The notes under the pieces were generated by a model, which ran no database searches, was not told the DNA's origin, and saw only the letters and a program-made list of their open reading frames with translations. Source: Streptomyces sp. CB02058 (GTDB taxonomy: Bacteria; Actinomycetota; Actinomycetes; Streptomycetales; Streptomycetaceae). Taken from it: a stretch of 64,000 bases of DNA. Where the stretch lies: assembly GCF_001905505.1 (NCBI RefSeq), contig NZ_LIPG01000009.1, forward strand, positions 92,727 through 156,726. The letters are read 5' to 3'. The position numbers and the translations under genes are program-made. Position 1 is the first letter of the stretch. Each line of letters opens with the position of its first letter. Below are positions 53,882 to 62,955 of this stretch, piece by piece.

Positions 53882-55291
53882 ATGCGATTCCTGCCTGAGA
53901 GCGGGCGACTCACCGTTGCCGTGATCGGCTTCGGATACGTCGGCTCGTGTATCGCGGCGACACTGGCCGACCGGGGATGCGACGTCGTCGCGGTGGACGC
54001 CGACGCCCGGCTCGTGGACGAACTCGGCCGCGGGCACTTCCGGCTGGAGGAGCCGGGCCTCGCCGAGAAAGTCTTCGCGGGCCTGGACTCGGGCCGGCTG
54101 CGGGTCACCGCGGACATCGCCGCGACCGCGGCCGCCGACGTCGTGCTGATCACCGTGGGCACCCCCGTACGCGACGACGGTTCACTGGCCGACGAGCAGC
54201 TGCGCGGCGCGTCCCTGGCGCTGGCCGATCACCTGCGGCCCGGCCAGCTCGTCGTCGTCAAGAGCACGGTGCCGCCGGGCACGACCCGGGAGACCGTGCT
54301 GCCGCTGCTGGAGAGCGGCGGGCTCACCGGCGGGAGCGACTTCGGGCTGGCGTTCACCCCGGAGCGGCTCGCGGAGGGCTCGGCGCTGCGGGAGCTGGTC
54401 ACCTTCCCGATCGTGGCGGGCGGGTACGAGGACGAGAGCGTCCGGGCCGCCACCGCCTTCTGGCAGCGGGCGCTGGGCGTCGAGGTGATCCCCTGCGACT
54501 CGCTGGAGGCGGCCGAGATCGTCAAGCTCGCCAGCAACTGGTGGATCGACGTGAACATCGCGCTGGCCAACGAGCTGGCCAAGTTCTGCGCGCTCTACGG
54601 GGTGGACGTCCTCGACGTGACCGGCGCGGCGAACACGATCCAGAAGGGCACCGGGAACATCAACATCCTGCGGCCCAGCGTCGGCGTCGGCGGATCGTGT
54701 CTGACGAAGGACCCGTGGATGGTGTGGAACACCGCGCGGCGCTTCGGTGTGGACATCCGGACGGCCGGCACCGGCCGGGAGGTCAACGCCGGTATGCCGC
54801 TGTACGCCGCGCGCCTGATGACCGACGAGCTGGAGGCGCAGGGCAAGGACCCGGCGCACGCCACGGTCGCCGTGCTCGGCCTCGCGTTCAAGAACGACAC
54901 CGGTGACCTGCGGGCGACCCCGGTGCTCGACACGGTCCGGGCGCTCACCCGGGCGGGGGTGACCGTCCGGCTGCACGATCCGCTCGTCGACGCGGAGGAG
55001 GCTCGGGCGATGTTCGGGCTCCCGCTGACCGCCACCGTCGAGGAGGCGGTGCGGGGTGCCGACTGCGTCGCCGTCCTCGCGCTGCACCGGGACTTCGCGG
55101 GCATCGACTACGCGGCGCTGCCCGTCGCGGAGAACTGCGTGCTGTTCGACGGCCGCGCGTACTACCCGAAGGAGCGCGTTGCCCGGTTCGCCGAGGACGG
55201 ATACGTCTACCGGGGCATCGGCCGCGGCCCGGCCCTGGGCGGTGGCGCGGCGGGCAGGGTGCTCACCCACGGAGCGAAGGCGGGCCGATGA
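53882..55291 (+). CDS. UDP-glucose 6-dehydrogenase
   Basis: ATG at 53882 gives 469 residues. NAD motif VAVIGFGYVGSCIA, substrate region VKSTVPPGTTRE, central domain EIVKLASNWWIDVNIALANEL and catalytic Cys273 (VGVGGSCLTKDP) are all present. It oxidises UDP-glucose to UDP-glucuronate. Clusters for maduropeptin, calicheamicin and avilamycin use such an enzyme to open a pentose route. The stop overlaps the next start by four bases (ATGA), so coupling with the decarboxylase is certain. Confidence 0.92.
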   Translation: MRFLPESGRLTVAVIGFGYVGSCIAATLADRGCDVVAVDADARLVDELGRGHFRLEEPGLAEKVFAGLDSGRLRVTADIAATAAADVVLITVGTPVRDDGSLADEQLRGASLALADHLRPGQLVVVKSTVPPGTTRETVLPLLESGGLTGGSDFGLAFTPERLAEGSALRELVTFPIVAGGYEDESVRAATAFWQRALGVEVIPCDSLEAAEIVKLASNWWIDVNIALANELAKFCALYGVDVLDVTGAANTIQKGTGNINILRPSVGVGGSCLTKDPWMVWNTARRFGVDIRTAGTGREVNAGMPLYAARLMTDELEAQGKDPAHATVAVLGLAFKNDTGDLRATPVLDTVRALTRAGVTVRLHDPLVDAEEARAMFGLPLTATVEEAVRGADCVAVLALHRDFAGIDYAALPVAENCVLFDGRAYYPKERVARFAEDGYVYRGIGRGPALGGGAAGRVLTHGAKAGR

Positions 55292-56274
55292 GCGGGCACA
55301 CACCACAGCGCGTCCTCGTCACCGGCGGCACGGGTTTCGTCGGCCACCACCTGGTGGAGCGGCTGCGCGAGCGGGGCGACGAGGTGACCGTGTTCGACGT
55401 GACGGCCCCGGGCGGGGCCCCTCGCCCGGGGGTGCGGACCGTCGAGGGCGACCTGCGTGACACGGCCGCGCTGGAACGGGCCGGGCGCGGTGTGGACGTG
55501 GTCTACCACCTGGCCGCGGTGGTCGGCGTCGACCAGTACCTCTCCCGCCCCCTCGACGTCATCGACATCAACTTCTCGGGCACGCGCAACGTCCTCGACA
55601 TCGCCGCACGGGCGGGCGCGAAGGTCGTGCTCGCCTCCACCAGCGAGGTGTTCGGCAAGAACCCGGCGGTGCCGTGGCGGGAGGACGGCGACCGGGTCCT
55701 CGGGCCGACCACGTCGGACCGGTGGTCGTACGCGTCGAGCAAGGCGCTGGCCGAGCACCTCACGTTCGCCTTCGCGCGCCAGCACGGCCTCGACGCGAGG
55801 ATCGTGCGCTACTTCAACGTCTACGGGCCGCGCCAGCGCCCGGCGTACGTCGTGAGCCGCTCGGTGCACCGGGCCCTGAACGGCCGGCCGCTGGTGGTCT
55901 ACGACGGGGGCCGGCAGACCCGCTGCTTCACGTACGTCGACGACGCGGTGACCGGCACGATCCGCGCGGCGGACGAACCGGCCGCGGCCGGCGAGGTGTT
56001 CAACATCGGCAGCATGGTCGAGACGGACATGGGCACGGTGGTCGGCCTCGTCGCCGGACTCACCGGCAGGACGGCCGTCGTGCACGTCGACACCGCCGCC
56101 GCGCTCGGGCAGTCGTACGAGGACCTCGGACGCCGCGTCCCGGACAACACCAAGGCCGGCAAGGTCCTGGACTGGCGGCCGGAGACCTCTCTGCGGGACG
56201 GACTGGCCCGCACGATCGAGTGGGCCCGCGCCAGCGACTGGTGGCTCGCCCTGCCCGACAGCGGGGCCGAGTGA
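55288..56274 (+). CDS. UDP-glucuronate decarboxylase-like SDR epimerase
   Basis: The protein has 328 residues. NAD-binding GGTGFVGHHLVE, DINFSGTRNVLD, Ser/Thr-rich LASTSEVFG and the catalytic Tyr148/Lys152 pair (YASSKALAE) are present, then RYFNVYGPRQRP. This is the extended SDR pattern of UXS enzymes. With the preceding dehydrogenase it should form UDP-xylose or a 4-keto-pentose. The true specificity (decarboxylase or epimerase) cannot be told from sequence alone, but the gene pair argues for decarboxylation. Confidence 0.85.
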   Translation: MSGHTPQRVLVTGGTGFVGHHLVERLRERGDEVTVFDVTAPGGAPRPGVRTVEGDLRDTAALERAGRGVDVVYHLAAVVGVDQYLSRPLDVIDINFSGTRNVLDIAARAGAKVVLASTSEVFGKNPAVPWREDGDRVLGPTTSDRWSYASSKALAEHLTFAFARQHGLDARIVRYFNVYGPRQRPAYVVSRSVHRALNGRPLVVYDGGRQTRCFTYVDDAVTGTIRAADEPAAAGEVFNIGSMVETDMGTVVGLVAGLTGRTAVVHVDTAAALGQSYEDLGRRVPDNTKAGKVLDWRPETSLRDGLARTIEWARASDWWLALPDSGAE

Positions 56275-56366
56275 TCCGGGTGCGGGGCCGAGTGATCCGG
56301 GTGGGCTGACCCGGTGACGCACGTCCGCCGGAGGTGCGCCGTCCGGCGGGGGCCGGGCTCCCGCCA

Positions 56367-56390
56367 TGCCGCACGTCCGAAGGTGCGGCA
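56367..56390. promoter_or_regulatory. Inverted repeat upstream of the alcohol dehydrogenase
   Basis: TGCCGCAC and GTGCGGCA flank 8 bases (GTCCGAAG), about 75 bp before ATG 56466. A related but weaker copy (CGCACGTCCG...GTGCG) is at 56319-56338. These may be operator sites for a pathway regulator. Confidence 0.45.
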
Positions 56391-56465
56391 CGGTGCGTGC
56401 GGGTGCGAGCGTTGCCCCGTGGGCAGCGCAGGCGCCCCGTCCGACTCATACAAGGGTGGTTCTCG

Positions 56466-57482
56466 ATGAAGGCAGTCGTGATCCCGGAGGCAGGCGGCGC
56501 CTGGGGGCTCCGCGAGGTCCCCACTCCCGCCCCCGGTCCCGGCGAGGTGCTCGTCCGGGTGCGGGCCAGCGGTGTCTGCTGGAACGACGTGCTGGCCGGC
56601 AAGGGAATCCTGCCGTTCCCCTCGACCGATCCGGCGATCCCCGGCCACGAACCGGTCGGTGAGGTCGTCGAGGTGGGGTCCGGCGTCACCAGCCGGTCGG
56701 CCGGAGACATCGTCGGTACGACGTGGATCCGCGGGACGTGCGGCACGTGCGACTACTGCGCGCTCGGGGCACCGCTGTCCGCGCGGGCCGCGTTCCTCTG
56801 CGCGGCACCGGTCTCCACCGGGTTCACCGTGCAGGGCGGGCAGGCCGAATACCTCGTCGCACGGGCGGAGGAGACCGTCCTCGTCCCTGACGGCGTCACC
56901 CCGGAGCAGGCCGTGCCGGTGCTGTGCGCCGGCTACACCGCTCTGAGCGCCCTGCGTGCCGCGCAGGCCGGGCCGCATGAGCGGGTCGCGGTGCTCGGTA
57001 TCGGCGCGCTCGGCCACCTGGCACTGCAGTACTCCCGTGCGGCGGGCCACGACACGGTGGCGATCACCTCGTCCCCGGACAAGCGCGACCTCGCCACGTC
57101 GCTCGGCGCGGACACGGTCGTCGCGGACGGGGCCGGTCTGCTCGCCGCGGGCGGGGCGGACGTCGTGCTGGTCACCGGACGCTCCTACGCGGCGGCGGCC
57201 GAAGCGATGGCCGGTCTGCGCCCCGGCGGGCGGCTGGTGCTCGCCGGCATCGACACCGCCGGCACCTTCACCCTGCCGCCGGGGCTGCCGTTCTTCGGGC
57301 TCGGGCAGCAGATCGTCGGCGCAACGCACGGCGGGACGCCGATCCTCCAGGAAGCGCTCGAGCAGGTCGCCTCCGGTGCGGTGCGCCCGCTCGTGGAGAC
57401 CTTCGAGGCGGACCGGATCGCCGAGGCGGTGGCCAAGGTCGAGAAGGGCGAGGTCCGCTTCCGCGCCGTCGTCCGCTACTGA
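56466..57482 (+). CDS. Zinc-binding alcohol dehydrogenase family protein
   Basis: ATG at 56466 gives 338 residues. Catalytic Cys38 (ASGVCWND) and His61-Glu62 (IPGHEPVGEV) are present, structural zinc Cys92, Cys95 and Cys98 (TCGTCDYC) with a likely fourth at Cys112, and Rossmann motif VLGIGALGHLALQYS. It may oxidise or reduce a hydroxyl of the aglycone or sugar. It heads the plus-strand unit that includes the FAD enzyme and the TIM-barrel-like protein. Confidence 0.88.
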   Translation: MKAVVIPEAGGAWGLREVPTPAPGPGEVLVRVRASGVCWNDVLAGKGILPFPSTDPAIPGHEPVGEVVEVGSGVTSRSAGDIVGTTWIRGTCGTCDYCALGAPLSARAAFLCAAPVSTGFTVQGGQAEYLVARAEETVLVPDGVTPEQAVPVLCAGYTALSALRAAQAGPHERVAVLGIGALGHLALQYSRAAGHDTVAITSSPDKRDLATSLGADTVVADGAGLLAAGGADVVLVTGRSYAAAAEAMAGLRPGGRLVLAGIDTAGTFTLPPGLPFFGLGQQIVGATHGGTPILQEALEQVASGAVRPLVETFEADRIAEAVAKVEKGEVRFRAVVRY

Positions 57483-57533
57483 CGCAACCATCGTCCCCGG
57501 CAGCCGACGGGGCAGAACCAGGAGGGAACGCGC

Positions 57534-58925
57534 ATGCGCGACCACGTCGGAAACCGCGCTGTCGTACTCGGCGGGAGCGTGGCCGGGAGCTTGGCCGCCC
57601 GGGTGCTCGCCGAGTTCTACCACGATGTCGTGGTGGTCGACCGGGACACCGTGTCGGGCGTCTCGGTCACCCGGAAGGGCACCCCGCACGCCGGGCACGC
57701 CCACGGGCTGCACGCCCGAGGCCAGCTGATCCTGGAGGAGCTGTTCCCCGGCTTCACCGAGGACTTGGTGCGCAAGGGCTACCCGGTCGGCGACCTCGGC
57801 GAGATGCGGTGGTACTTCAACGGACGCCGGCTGCCGTACACGAAGACCGGGCTGCTCTCGGTCACCCCGACCCGCCCGATCCTCGAGCACGAGATCCGCA
57901 GCCGTGTCGCCGCGCTGGCCAACGTCACCTATCTGGAGCGCCACGACATCCTCGGCCTGATGTCCGCCCCGGGCGGCGGCCGGGTCGTCGGCGCGCGGGT
58001 GCGGTCGAGGGACCACGCGGAGGAGGTGGTGCTCGACGCGGACCTGGTGGTGGACGCGACCGGCCGCGGCTCGCGGACCCCGGCGTGGCTGGAGGAGATG
58101 GGGTACGAACGCCCCTCCGAGGAGCGGGTGAAGATCGGGCTCGCCTACACGACCCGCTTCTACCGCCGTGTGCCCGGCTCGTTCGAGGACACGTGGTCGA
58201 TCAACCCGGTCGCCTCCCCCGAGCACCCGCGCGGTGCGTTCTTCGGCCTGTCCGACCAGGACAGGTGCATCGTGTCGCTCACCGGCATCCTCGGCGACCA
58301 CCCGCCGACCGACCCCGAGGGGTTCCTCGAGTTCGCGCGGTCCCTGCCCGTGCCGGACGTGTACGAGGGCATCAAGGACGCCGAGCCACTCGACGACCCG
58401 ACGACCTTCGGGTTCCCGGCCAGCGTCCGGCGGCACTACGAGGGTCTGCGCCGCTTCCCGGCCGGCCTGGCGGTGCTCGGCGACGCCGTGTGCAGCTTCA
58501 ACCCCGTGTACGGCCAGGGCATGAGCGTGGCGGCCTGGGAGGCCATGACGCTGCGCGAGCACCTGCGCGAGGGGCGGTTCGACCCGGCGGTCTTCCTCGG
58601 TGAGATCGGCAAGGTCGTCGACAACCCGTGGCAGGTCTCCGCCGGCGGAGACCTCGCCTTCCCCGGGGTGGAGGGGAAGCGTACGCCCGAGACGGAGATG
58701 GGCAACGCCTACGTGGGCCGGGTGCAGTACGCGGCCTCGAAGGACCCCGAGGTCGCCAAGGGCTTCATGCGGGTCGCCGGCCTCATCGACCCGCCGTCCG
58801 CGCTCATGGAGCCCGGGATGGCCGCCCGGGTCATGGACGCCTCCGGCGACATGACGACTTCGGACGGCGGCGTGCCCGTCATGGTGCACCCGCCGGCCGA
58901 GCAGAAGCTCCCCGGCGCCGCTTAG
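57534..58925 (+). CDS. FAD-dependent oxidoreductase/epoxidase-like protein
   Basis: ATG at 57534, after GGAGGGAACG, gives 463 residues. The N-terminal FAD fold is AVVLGGSVAGSLAARVLAEF with DVVVVDRD. The middle has TPHAGHAHGLHARGQLILEEL and the GD motif GLAVLGDAVCSFNPVYGQGM. This is the family of LasC/squalene-epoxidase-like and tryptophan-halogenase-related monooxygenases (no halogenase WxWxIP motif). A hydroxylation or epoxidation is expected. Confidence 0.87.
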   Translation: MRDHVGNRAVVLGGSVAGSLAARVLAEFYHDVVVVDRDTVSGVSVTRKGTPHAGHAHGLHARGQLILEELFPGFTEDLVRKGYPVGDLGEMRWYFNGRRLPYTKTGLLSVTPTRPILEHEIRSRVAALANVTYLERHDILGLMSAPGGGRVVGARVRSRDHAEEVVLDADLVVDATGRGSRTPAWLEEMGYERPSEERVKIGLAYTTRFYRRVPGSFEDTWSINPVASPEHPRGAFFGLSDQDRCIVSLTGILGDHPPTDPEGFLEFARSLPVPDVYEGIKDAEPLDDPTTFGFPASVRRHYEGLRRFPAGLAVLGDAVCSFNPVYGQGMSVAAWEAMTLREHLREGRFDPAVFLGEIGKVVDNPWQVSAGGDLAFPGVEGKRTPETEMGNAYVGRVQYAASKDPEVAKGFMRVAGLIDPPSALMEPGMAARVMDASGDMTTSDGGVPVMVHPPAEQKLPGAA

Positions 58926-58957
58926 GCCCGCGGGAACCAGCAGACAAGGAGACGACT

Positions 58958-60079
58958 GTGGCGAACGAAGATGGCTCGATACTCGCGCCGGACGGCAGCG
59001 GGCTCTACTACCGCGGGGTCGCCTACGACGTCGGCTCGAACCACCAGACCGGTCAGGGTGACCTGTCCCGCATGGTGTGGAGCGACGAGCTGATGCGGTC
59101 GGAGATCGACCTGGTGGCCGACGAGCTCAACGCGAACTCGATCACCATCTACGGCACCGCGCTCGACCGGGTCGAGAAGGCGGTGGCGCACGCGATCGAC
59201 CGCGGCCTGCACGTGTGGCTGCAGCCGCGCCTGATGGACGGCGAACAGCAAGACGTCCTGGACTTCATCGGCGAGGTCGGCGAGCTGGGCGAGTCGTTCC
59301 GCAAGCAGGGCGCGGGCATCCACCTGAGCATCGGCTGCACGCACTCGATCCAGACCAAGGGCATCATGCCCGGCGACTTCTACCACAACCGCATGGGCAA
59401 CGTCTTCGCCGAGGCCGACCACAACTTCCTCAGGCCGGTCGGCCCGATCGACCAGGAGGACGTCACGCGCAAGCTGAACGACTTCCTGACGAAGGCCGCG
59501 GCGGTCGGGCGGGCGTCGTTCAAGGGCGGGATCACCTACTCCGGTGGTCCCTTCGAGGACGTCGACTGGTCGCTGGTCGACTACATCGGCCTGGTGGAGT
59601 ACTACTTCCCGCACCCCTCGCGGGAGGCTTACGCGAAGGAACTCAACGCGTACCGCAAGTGGGGCAAGCCCGTGATGATCTCCGAGTACGGGTCCTTCAC
59701 GTACAAGGACGGGCACACCAAGGGGCTGCTGGGCTTCGACATCGTCGACCGTACGGTGGAGCCGCCGACGGTGTTCCCCGGTTTCGTCCGCGACGAGCAG
59801 GCCCAGGCCGACTTCCACCTGGAGTCGCTGCGCCTCTTCGACGAACTGGGCATCTACAGCGTCGCGGTCACCGAGCTGGTACACCCCACGCACCCGCACT
59901 CCGAGGACCCGAAGTACGACCTCGACACGGCGTCGATGACGATCACGAAGTCGATCCGTGACGACTACTTCGACATGCTGTCGTCCTACAAGGTCGAGCC
60001 GAAGGAGTCCTTCCGCGCGATCGCCCGCTACTACGGGGCGGTGGCGGAGCGGGAGAGCCGTCAGGCGGCCGCGGCCTGA
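58958..60079 (+). CDS. Uncharacterised TIM-barrel (glycoside-hydrolase-like) protein in a biosynthetic cluster
   Basis: GTG at 58958 with AAGGAGACGACT upstream gives 373 residues. Features suggest a (beta/alpha)8 glycosidase-like fold: YYRGVAYDVG and ANSITIYGTALDRVEKAVAH near the start, LHVWLQPRLM, IHLSIGCTHS, a VDYIGLVEYYFPHPS strand, and MISEYGSFTYKDG whose Glu (about residue 243) sits where the nucleophile of family-A glycosidases lies. No signal peptide, so it acts in the cytoplasm. I know no defined role; it may hydrolyse, rearrange or bind the glycosylated product. Confidence 0.7.
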   Translation: MANEDGSILAPDGSGLYYRGVAYDVGSNHQTGQGDLSRMVWSDELMRSEIDLVADELNANSITIYGTALDRVEKAVAHAIDRGLHVWLQPRLMDGEQQDVLDFIGEVGELGESFRKQGAGIHLSIGCTHSIQTKGIMPGDFYHNRMGNVFAEADHNFLRPVGPIDQEDVTRKLNDFLTKAAAVGRASFKGGITYSGGPFEDVDWSLVDYIGLVEYYFPHPSREAYAKELNAYRKWGKPVMISEYGSFTYKDGHTKGLLGFDIVDRTVEPPTVFPGFVRDEQAQADFHLESLRLFDELGIYSVAVTELVHPTHPHSEDPKYDLDTASMTITKSIRDDYFDMLSSYKVEPKESFRAIARYYGAVAERESRQAAAA

Positions 60080-60088
60080 CAGCCGCCA

Positions 60089-60206
60089 CCGGGTACGGCC
60101 CGGCCCCGCGACCGCCTCAGGGTCGCGGGGCCGGGCCGTACCCGGCGCACGTACGCACGCGCAGAAGGCCGCCGCCCGGGGGAAGGGGTCCCGGGCGGCG
60201 GCCTTC
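60089..60206. terminator. Two strong hairpins between convergent genes
   Basis: Hairpin 1 is a perfect 25-bp stem (60089-60113 with 60121-60145, 7-base loop). Hairpin 2 is a perfect 17-bp stem (60164-60180 with 60190-60206). They end the plus-strand unit and the thiol peroxidase/C-methyltransferase unit. Confidence 0.88.
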
Positions 60207-60245
60207 GCCGTGCACACGGCCGTCCGTGGCCGGACGGCCGGGCGG

Positions 60246-60779
60246 TCAGGGGGTGCCGGCCTTCCGGGCGGCGTCCAGCGCGGCGTCGAGGTCCGGGAGT
60301 TGCCCGACCTCGGGGACGTACTCGGCGTGGACCACCGTGTCGGTGGCGTCCACCACGAACACCGCGCGGGCCAGCAGGCGGAACTCCTTGATCGCCACGC
60401 CGTAGGCGAGGCCGAACGAGAGGTCGCGGTGGTCGGACAGGGTCCGTACTCCCTCGACGCCCGCCGCGCCGCACCAGCGGGCCTGCGCGAACGGCAGGTC
60501 CACCGACACGGTCAGCACCACGGCCTCGCCGAGGCCGGTCACAGCCTCGTTGAAGCGGCGTGTCTGGAGGTCGCACACGGGCGTCTCCAGCGACGGGACG
60601 ACCGAGATCACCCGGGTGGTGCCGCTCAGCGAGGAAAAGCTCACGGGCGCCATGTCGTTGCCCAGCACGGTGAAGTCCGGTGCCCGGTCGCCGGCCACCA
60701 CCTCGGGGCCCAGCAGGGTCACCGGCTTGCCACGGAAGGCCGTGACCCCGGTGCGTTCGGTCTTCGTCGTGGTGCGCAT
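60246..60779 (-). CDS. tpx: Thiol peroxidase (Tpx, atypical 2-Cys peroxiredoxin)
   Basis: ATG at 60779 overlaps the TGA of the C-methyltransferase gene (TGATG), so translation is coupled. 177 residues carry the peroxidatic Cys69 (PSLETPVCDLQTRRFN) and resolving Cys103 (ARWCGAAG), 34 apart as in Tpx. It reduces H2O2 and organic peroxides with thioredoxin. Tpx is usually a housekeeping gene; being embedded and coupled in this cluster suggests protection from a redox-active or radical-forming product, or a thiol chemistry role. Confidence 0.9.
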   Translation of the reverse strand: MRTTTKTERTGVTAFRGKPVTLLGPEVVAGDRAPDFTVLGNDMAPVSFSSLSGTTRVISVVPSLETPVCDLQTRRFNEAVTGLGEAVVLTVSVDLPFAQARWCGAAGVEGVRTLSDHRDLSFGLAYGVAIKEFRLLARAVFVVDATDTVVHAEYVPEVGQLPDLDAALDAARKAGTP

Positions 60780-62014
60780 CAGCCGATCACCTCGGGTTCC
60801 GGAAGCGGGACGATGAACTTGCCGGTGAAGCCCTCTTCCCGCAGGCGCGAGATCAGCTCCTCGGCGATGTGCCAGGACAGCAGCAGCGCGTACTCCGGCT
60901 GCCCGGGGCCGCACAGCCGCTCCTGGTGGACGATCGGGATGTGGGTGCCGGGGGAGAGCTTGCCGATCTTGCGCGGGCTGATCTCCGAGATGAAGTCGAT
61001 CTCGGCCGGGCCCAGCGAGCAGTAGTTCAGCAGGGTGACCGCGCGCGCCGGGGAGGACGCGGCGGCGACGCGTGAACCGTCGCTCGTCAGTTCGTCGAGC
61101 AGGCCGCGGAGACGGTCGCGGTGCTCCTGGACGCGCGCGGCGAACTTCTGGTAGACGGCTTCGCCGGTGAGTCCGAGCCTGTCCTCTTCCTCGCGCAGCG
61201 CGGCGACGGACCCGTGCACCTCGTGCGCGCCCTTGAAGCCGGCGTAGACACGGACCGACCCGCCGTGGGTCGGGATCCGGTCGATGCGGAAGACCTCCAG
61301 CCCGTGGAGTTCGAAGGCCGCCTGGAGCGCTGTCAGCGAGTAGTACCGCGCGTGCTCGTGGTAGGCGAAGTCGTACTGGAGCGTTTCGAGCAGGTCCGGC
61401 AGGTAGTGGGACTCGGAGACGAACATCCCGTCGTCGCCCATGAGCGAGCGCACCCCGTCCAGGAAGTCGTGCATGTTCGTGATGTGCGCGAACGTGTTGA
61501 GCGCCAGGACGACGTCCGCCGGCCCCTCGGTCTCCAGCATCCGCGCGGCGGTCTGTGCGCTGAAGTACTCCTTGACGACCCGTGACCCGGCCGGTGTCAC
61601 CTCACCGTTCGGGTCGACCCCGAGGACCTCGAAGCCACGTGCGGCCAGCTCGTCCAGGAGGCTGCCGTCGTTGCTTCCGATCTCGACGGCGAAGTGCCGC
61701 CGGCCGGCACCCGGGCGCGACTCGTGGAGTTCCGCCAGTTCGTCGGCGAGACCCCGCAGGTGCAGCCGGTAGCCTCCCGTCAGTCCGGCGAGGTGGTGGT
61801 AGTCACCGGAGAAAAGGATGCGTTCGCTGACCGGCTCCATGATCTGGACCAGGCTGCACCGGGGACAGAACCCGAGGCTGAGCGGCCATGCCTGTTCGTT
61901 CGCCGCCTGCGCCTCGTTCTCCAGGAAGAGGCAGGCGGGTTGCTCACCGAGTGGCAGGAACTCGGTGACCGCGACGTCTCCGCACGTCTGGCAGAGCGTT
62001 GCACCCTCACTCAC
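60779..62014 (-). CDS. NDP-sugar C-methyltransferase
   Basis: GTG at 62014 is chosen because GAGGAGCC lies just upstream; an ATG at 62041 is in frame. 411 residues: N-terminal zinc site Cys8, Cys11, Cys50, Cys53 (LCQTCG, FCPRCSLVQ), SAM domain (AVEIGSNDGSLLDELAARG, ALNTFAHITNMHDFL, ESHYLPDLLETLQYDFAYHE) and C-terminal domain (SPRKIGKLSPGTHIP). This is the EvaC/TylCIII three-domain family, which methylates C-3 of 4-keto sugars. With the pentose genes it predicts a branched pentose. Confidence 0.9.
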   Translation of the reverse strand: MSEGATLCQTCGDVAVTEFLPLGEQPACLFLENEAQAANEQAWPLSLGFCPRCSLVQIMEPVSERILFSGDYHHLAGLTGGYRLHLRGLADELAELHESRPGAGRRHFAVEIGSNDGSLLDELAARGFEVLGVDPNGEVTPAGSRVVKEYFSAQTAARMLETEGPADVVLALNTFAHITNMHDFLDGVRSLMGDDGMFVSESHYLPDLLETLQYDFAYHEHARYYSLTALQAAFELHGLEVFRIDRIPTHGGSVRVYAGFKGAHEVHGSVAALREEEDRLGLTGEAVYQKFAARVQEHRDRLRGLLDELTSDGSRVAAASSPARAVTLLNYCSLGPAEIDFISEISPRKIGKLSPGTHIPIVHQERLCGPGQPEYALLLSWHIAEELISRLREEGFTGKFIVPLPEPEVIG

Positions 62015-62142
62015 GGCTGGCTCCTCACGCTGACCGGTCATTTGCGGGATCCGATCGTCCGCCGCGGGCCGAGGTGGGTGCATCTCCCTGATTGCCGCAC
62101 ATTCCCTGCGGGTGCGCGGCGCGCGCCGCGCCGGTGTGCGGC

Positions 62143-62928
62143 TCAGGCAGCCGCCGGCACAGCGGCGCCGGTGTTCTCGCCGGGCAGGGCGATGAGTACC
62201 GGCGGGTCCAGCGGGCCGGCCGGATGCAGGACGATGTCGGCGGGCATGGCCAGCACGCCGGGACGCACGCTGACCGGTCCGTACCGTCCGACGGACAGGA
62301 GGTCCGGTCCGCCGGGGAGGCCGCCGTCCGGTGCTTCCGTACCGTAGGGGACGGAGTGCGCGAGTACGTACCAGGTGCCCGGGGGCACGTCCTGGAGCTC
62401 GAAGAGGCCGGGCCCGTTCATGAGGGTGTGGCGGACGGGGCGGCCCTGCGGTATGGAGCCGGGGAAGAGCCCGACGAAGACCTGGCCCAGGGCCCGGTCC
62501 CCGGGGAGCACGACGCGGCCCCGCAGGGAGAGGGAGCTGCGGGTGCCGTTGGAGGTGGTGGTGGGGGATGCCTCCGGGTGCAGGGCCGTGCCGTTCCCGT
62601 CGAGCTCCCGGTATCTGCTCGGTGAGACACCGACGCACGATTTGAAGCGGGAGCTGAATGTGCCGACGCTGCTGTATCCGACCTGGCTGCTGATATCGGC
62701 GACACTGCACTCGGTGTTGACGAGGAGGTGTTTGGCCTCCTGCATCCGGAGTGCGGACAGAAAACGTCTGGGAGACGTTCCGGTGACCTCCCGGAAGACC
62801 CGGGTGAAGTGGAACTTACTGAACATTGCCGTACGGGCCATGTCGTCGAGGGTCAGGTCCTGGCCGAGGTACACATGCATCTCGTCGATGACGAGGCGGA
62901 CGGCGTGCTCGACGGAGATGGTGCTCAT
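62143..62928 (-). CDS. AraC-type regulator with an unusual C-terminal domain
   Basis: ATG at 62928 has GAAGGGA upstream. The AraC DNA-binding domain is at the N-terminus (residues ~8-112: LDDMARTAMFSKFHFTRVFR, then VADISSQVGYSSVGTFSSRF) instead of its usual C-terminal place. The other ~140 residues are beta-rich (LRGRVVLPGDRALGQVFVGL, FELQDVPPGTWYVLAHSVP, PADIVLHPAGPLDPP). They look like a carbohydrate-binding or transthyretin-like sandwich and could sense the product. It probably controls the cluster together with the ParB-like regulator. Confidence 0.82.
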   Translation of the reverse strand: MSTISVEHAVRLVIDEMHVYLGQDLTLDDMARTAMFSKFHFTRVFREVTGTSPRRFLSALRMQEAKHLLVNTECSVADISSQVGYSSVGTFSSRFKSCVGVSPSRYRELDGNGTALHPEASPTTTSNGTRSSLSLRGRVVLPGDRALGQVFVGLFPGSIPQGRPVRHTLMNGPGLFELQDVPPGTWYVLAHSVPYGTEAPDGGLPGGPDLLSVGRYGPVSVRPGVLAMPADIVLHPAGPLDPPVLIALPGENTGAAVPAAA

Positions 62929-62955
62929 GGATATCCCTTCCAAGCGCCATAAGTG

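Noticed and set aside
56258..56302. Short tandem duplication around the decarboxylase stop codon (GGGCCGAGTGATCCGGGTG)
   Set aside because: It is a simple 21-bp slippage event after the coding end with no evident function.
55899..58889. 996-codon minus-strand frame over the sugar, dehydrogenase and FAD genes
   Set aside because: It is antisense to three recognisable genes and arises from GC skew at third positions.
57534..58925. Flavin-dependent halogenase
   Set aside because: The WxWxIP halogenase motif is absent and the sequence fits the epoxidase/monooxygenase branch.
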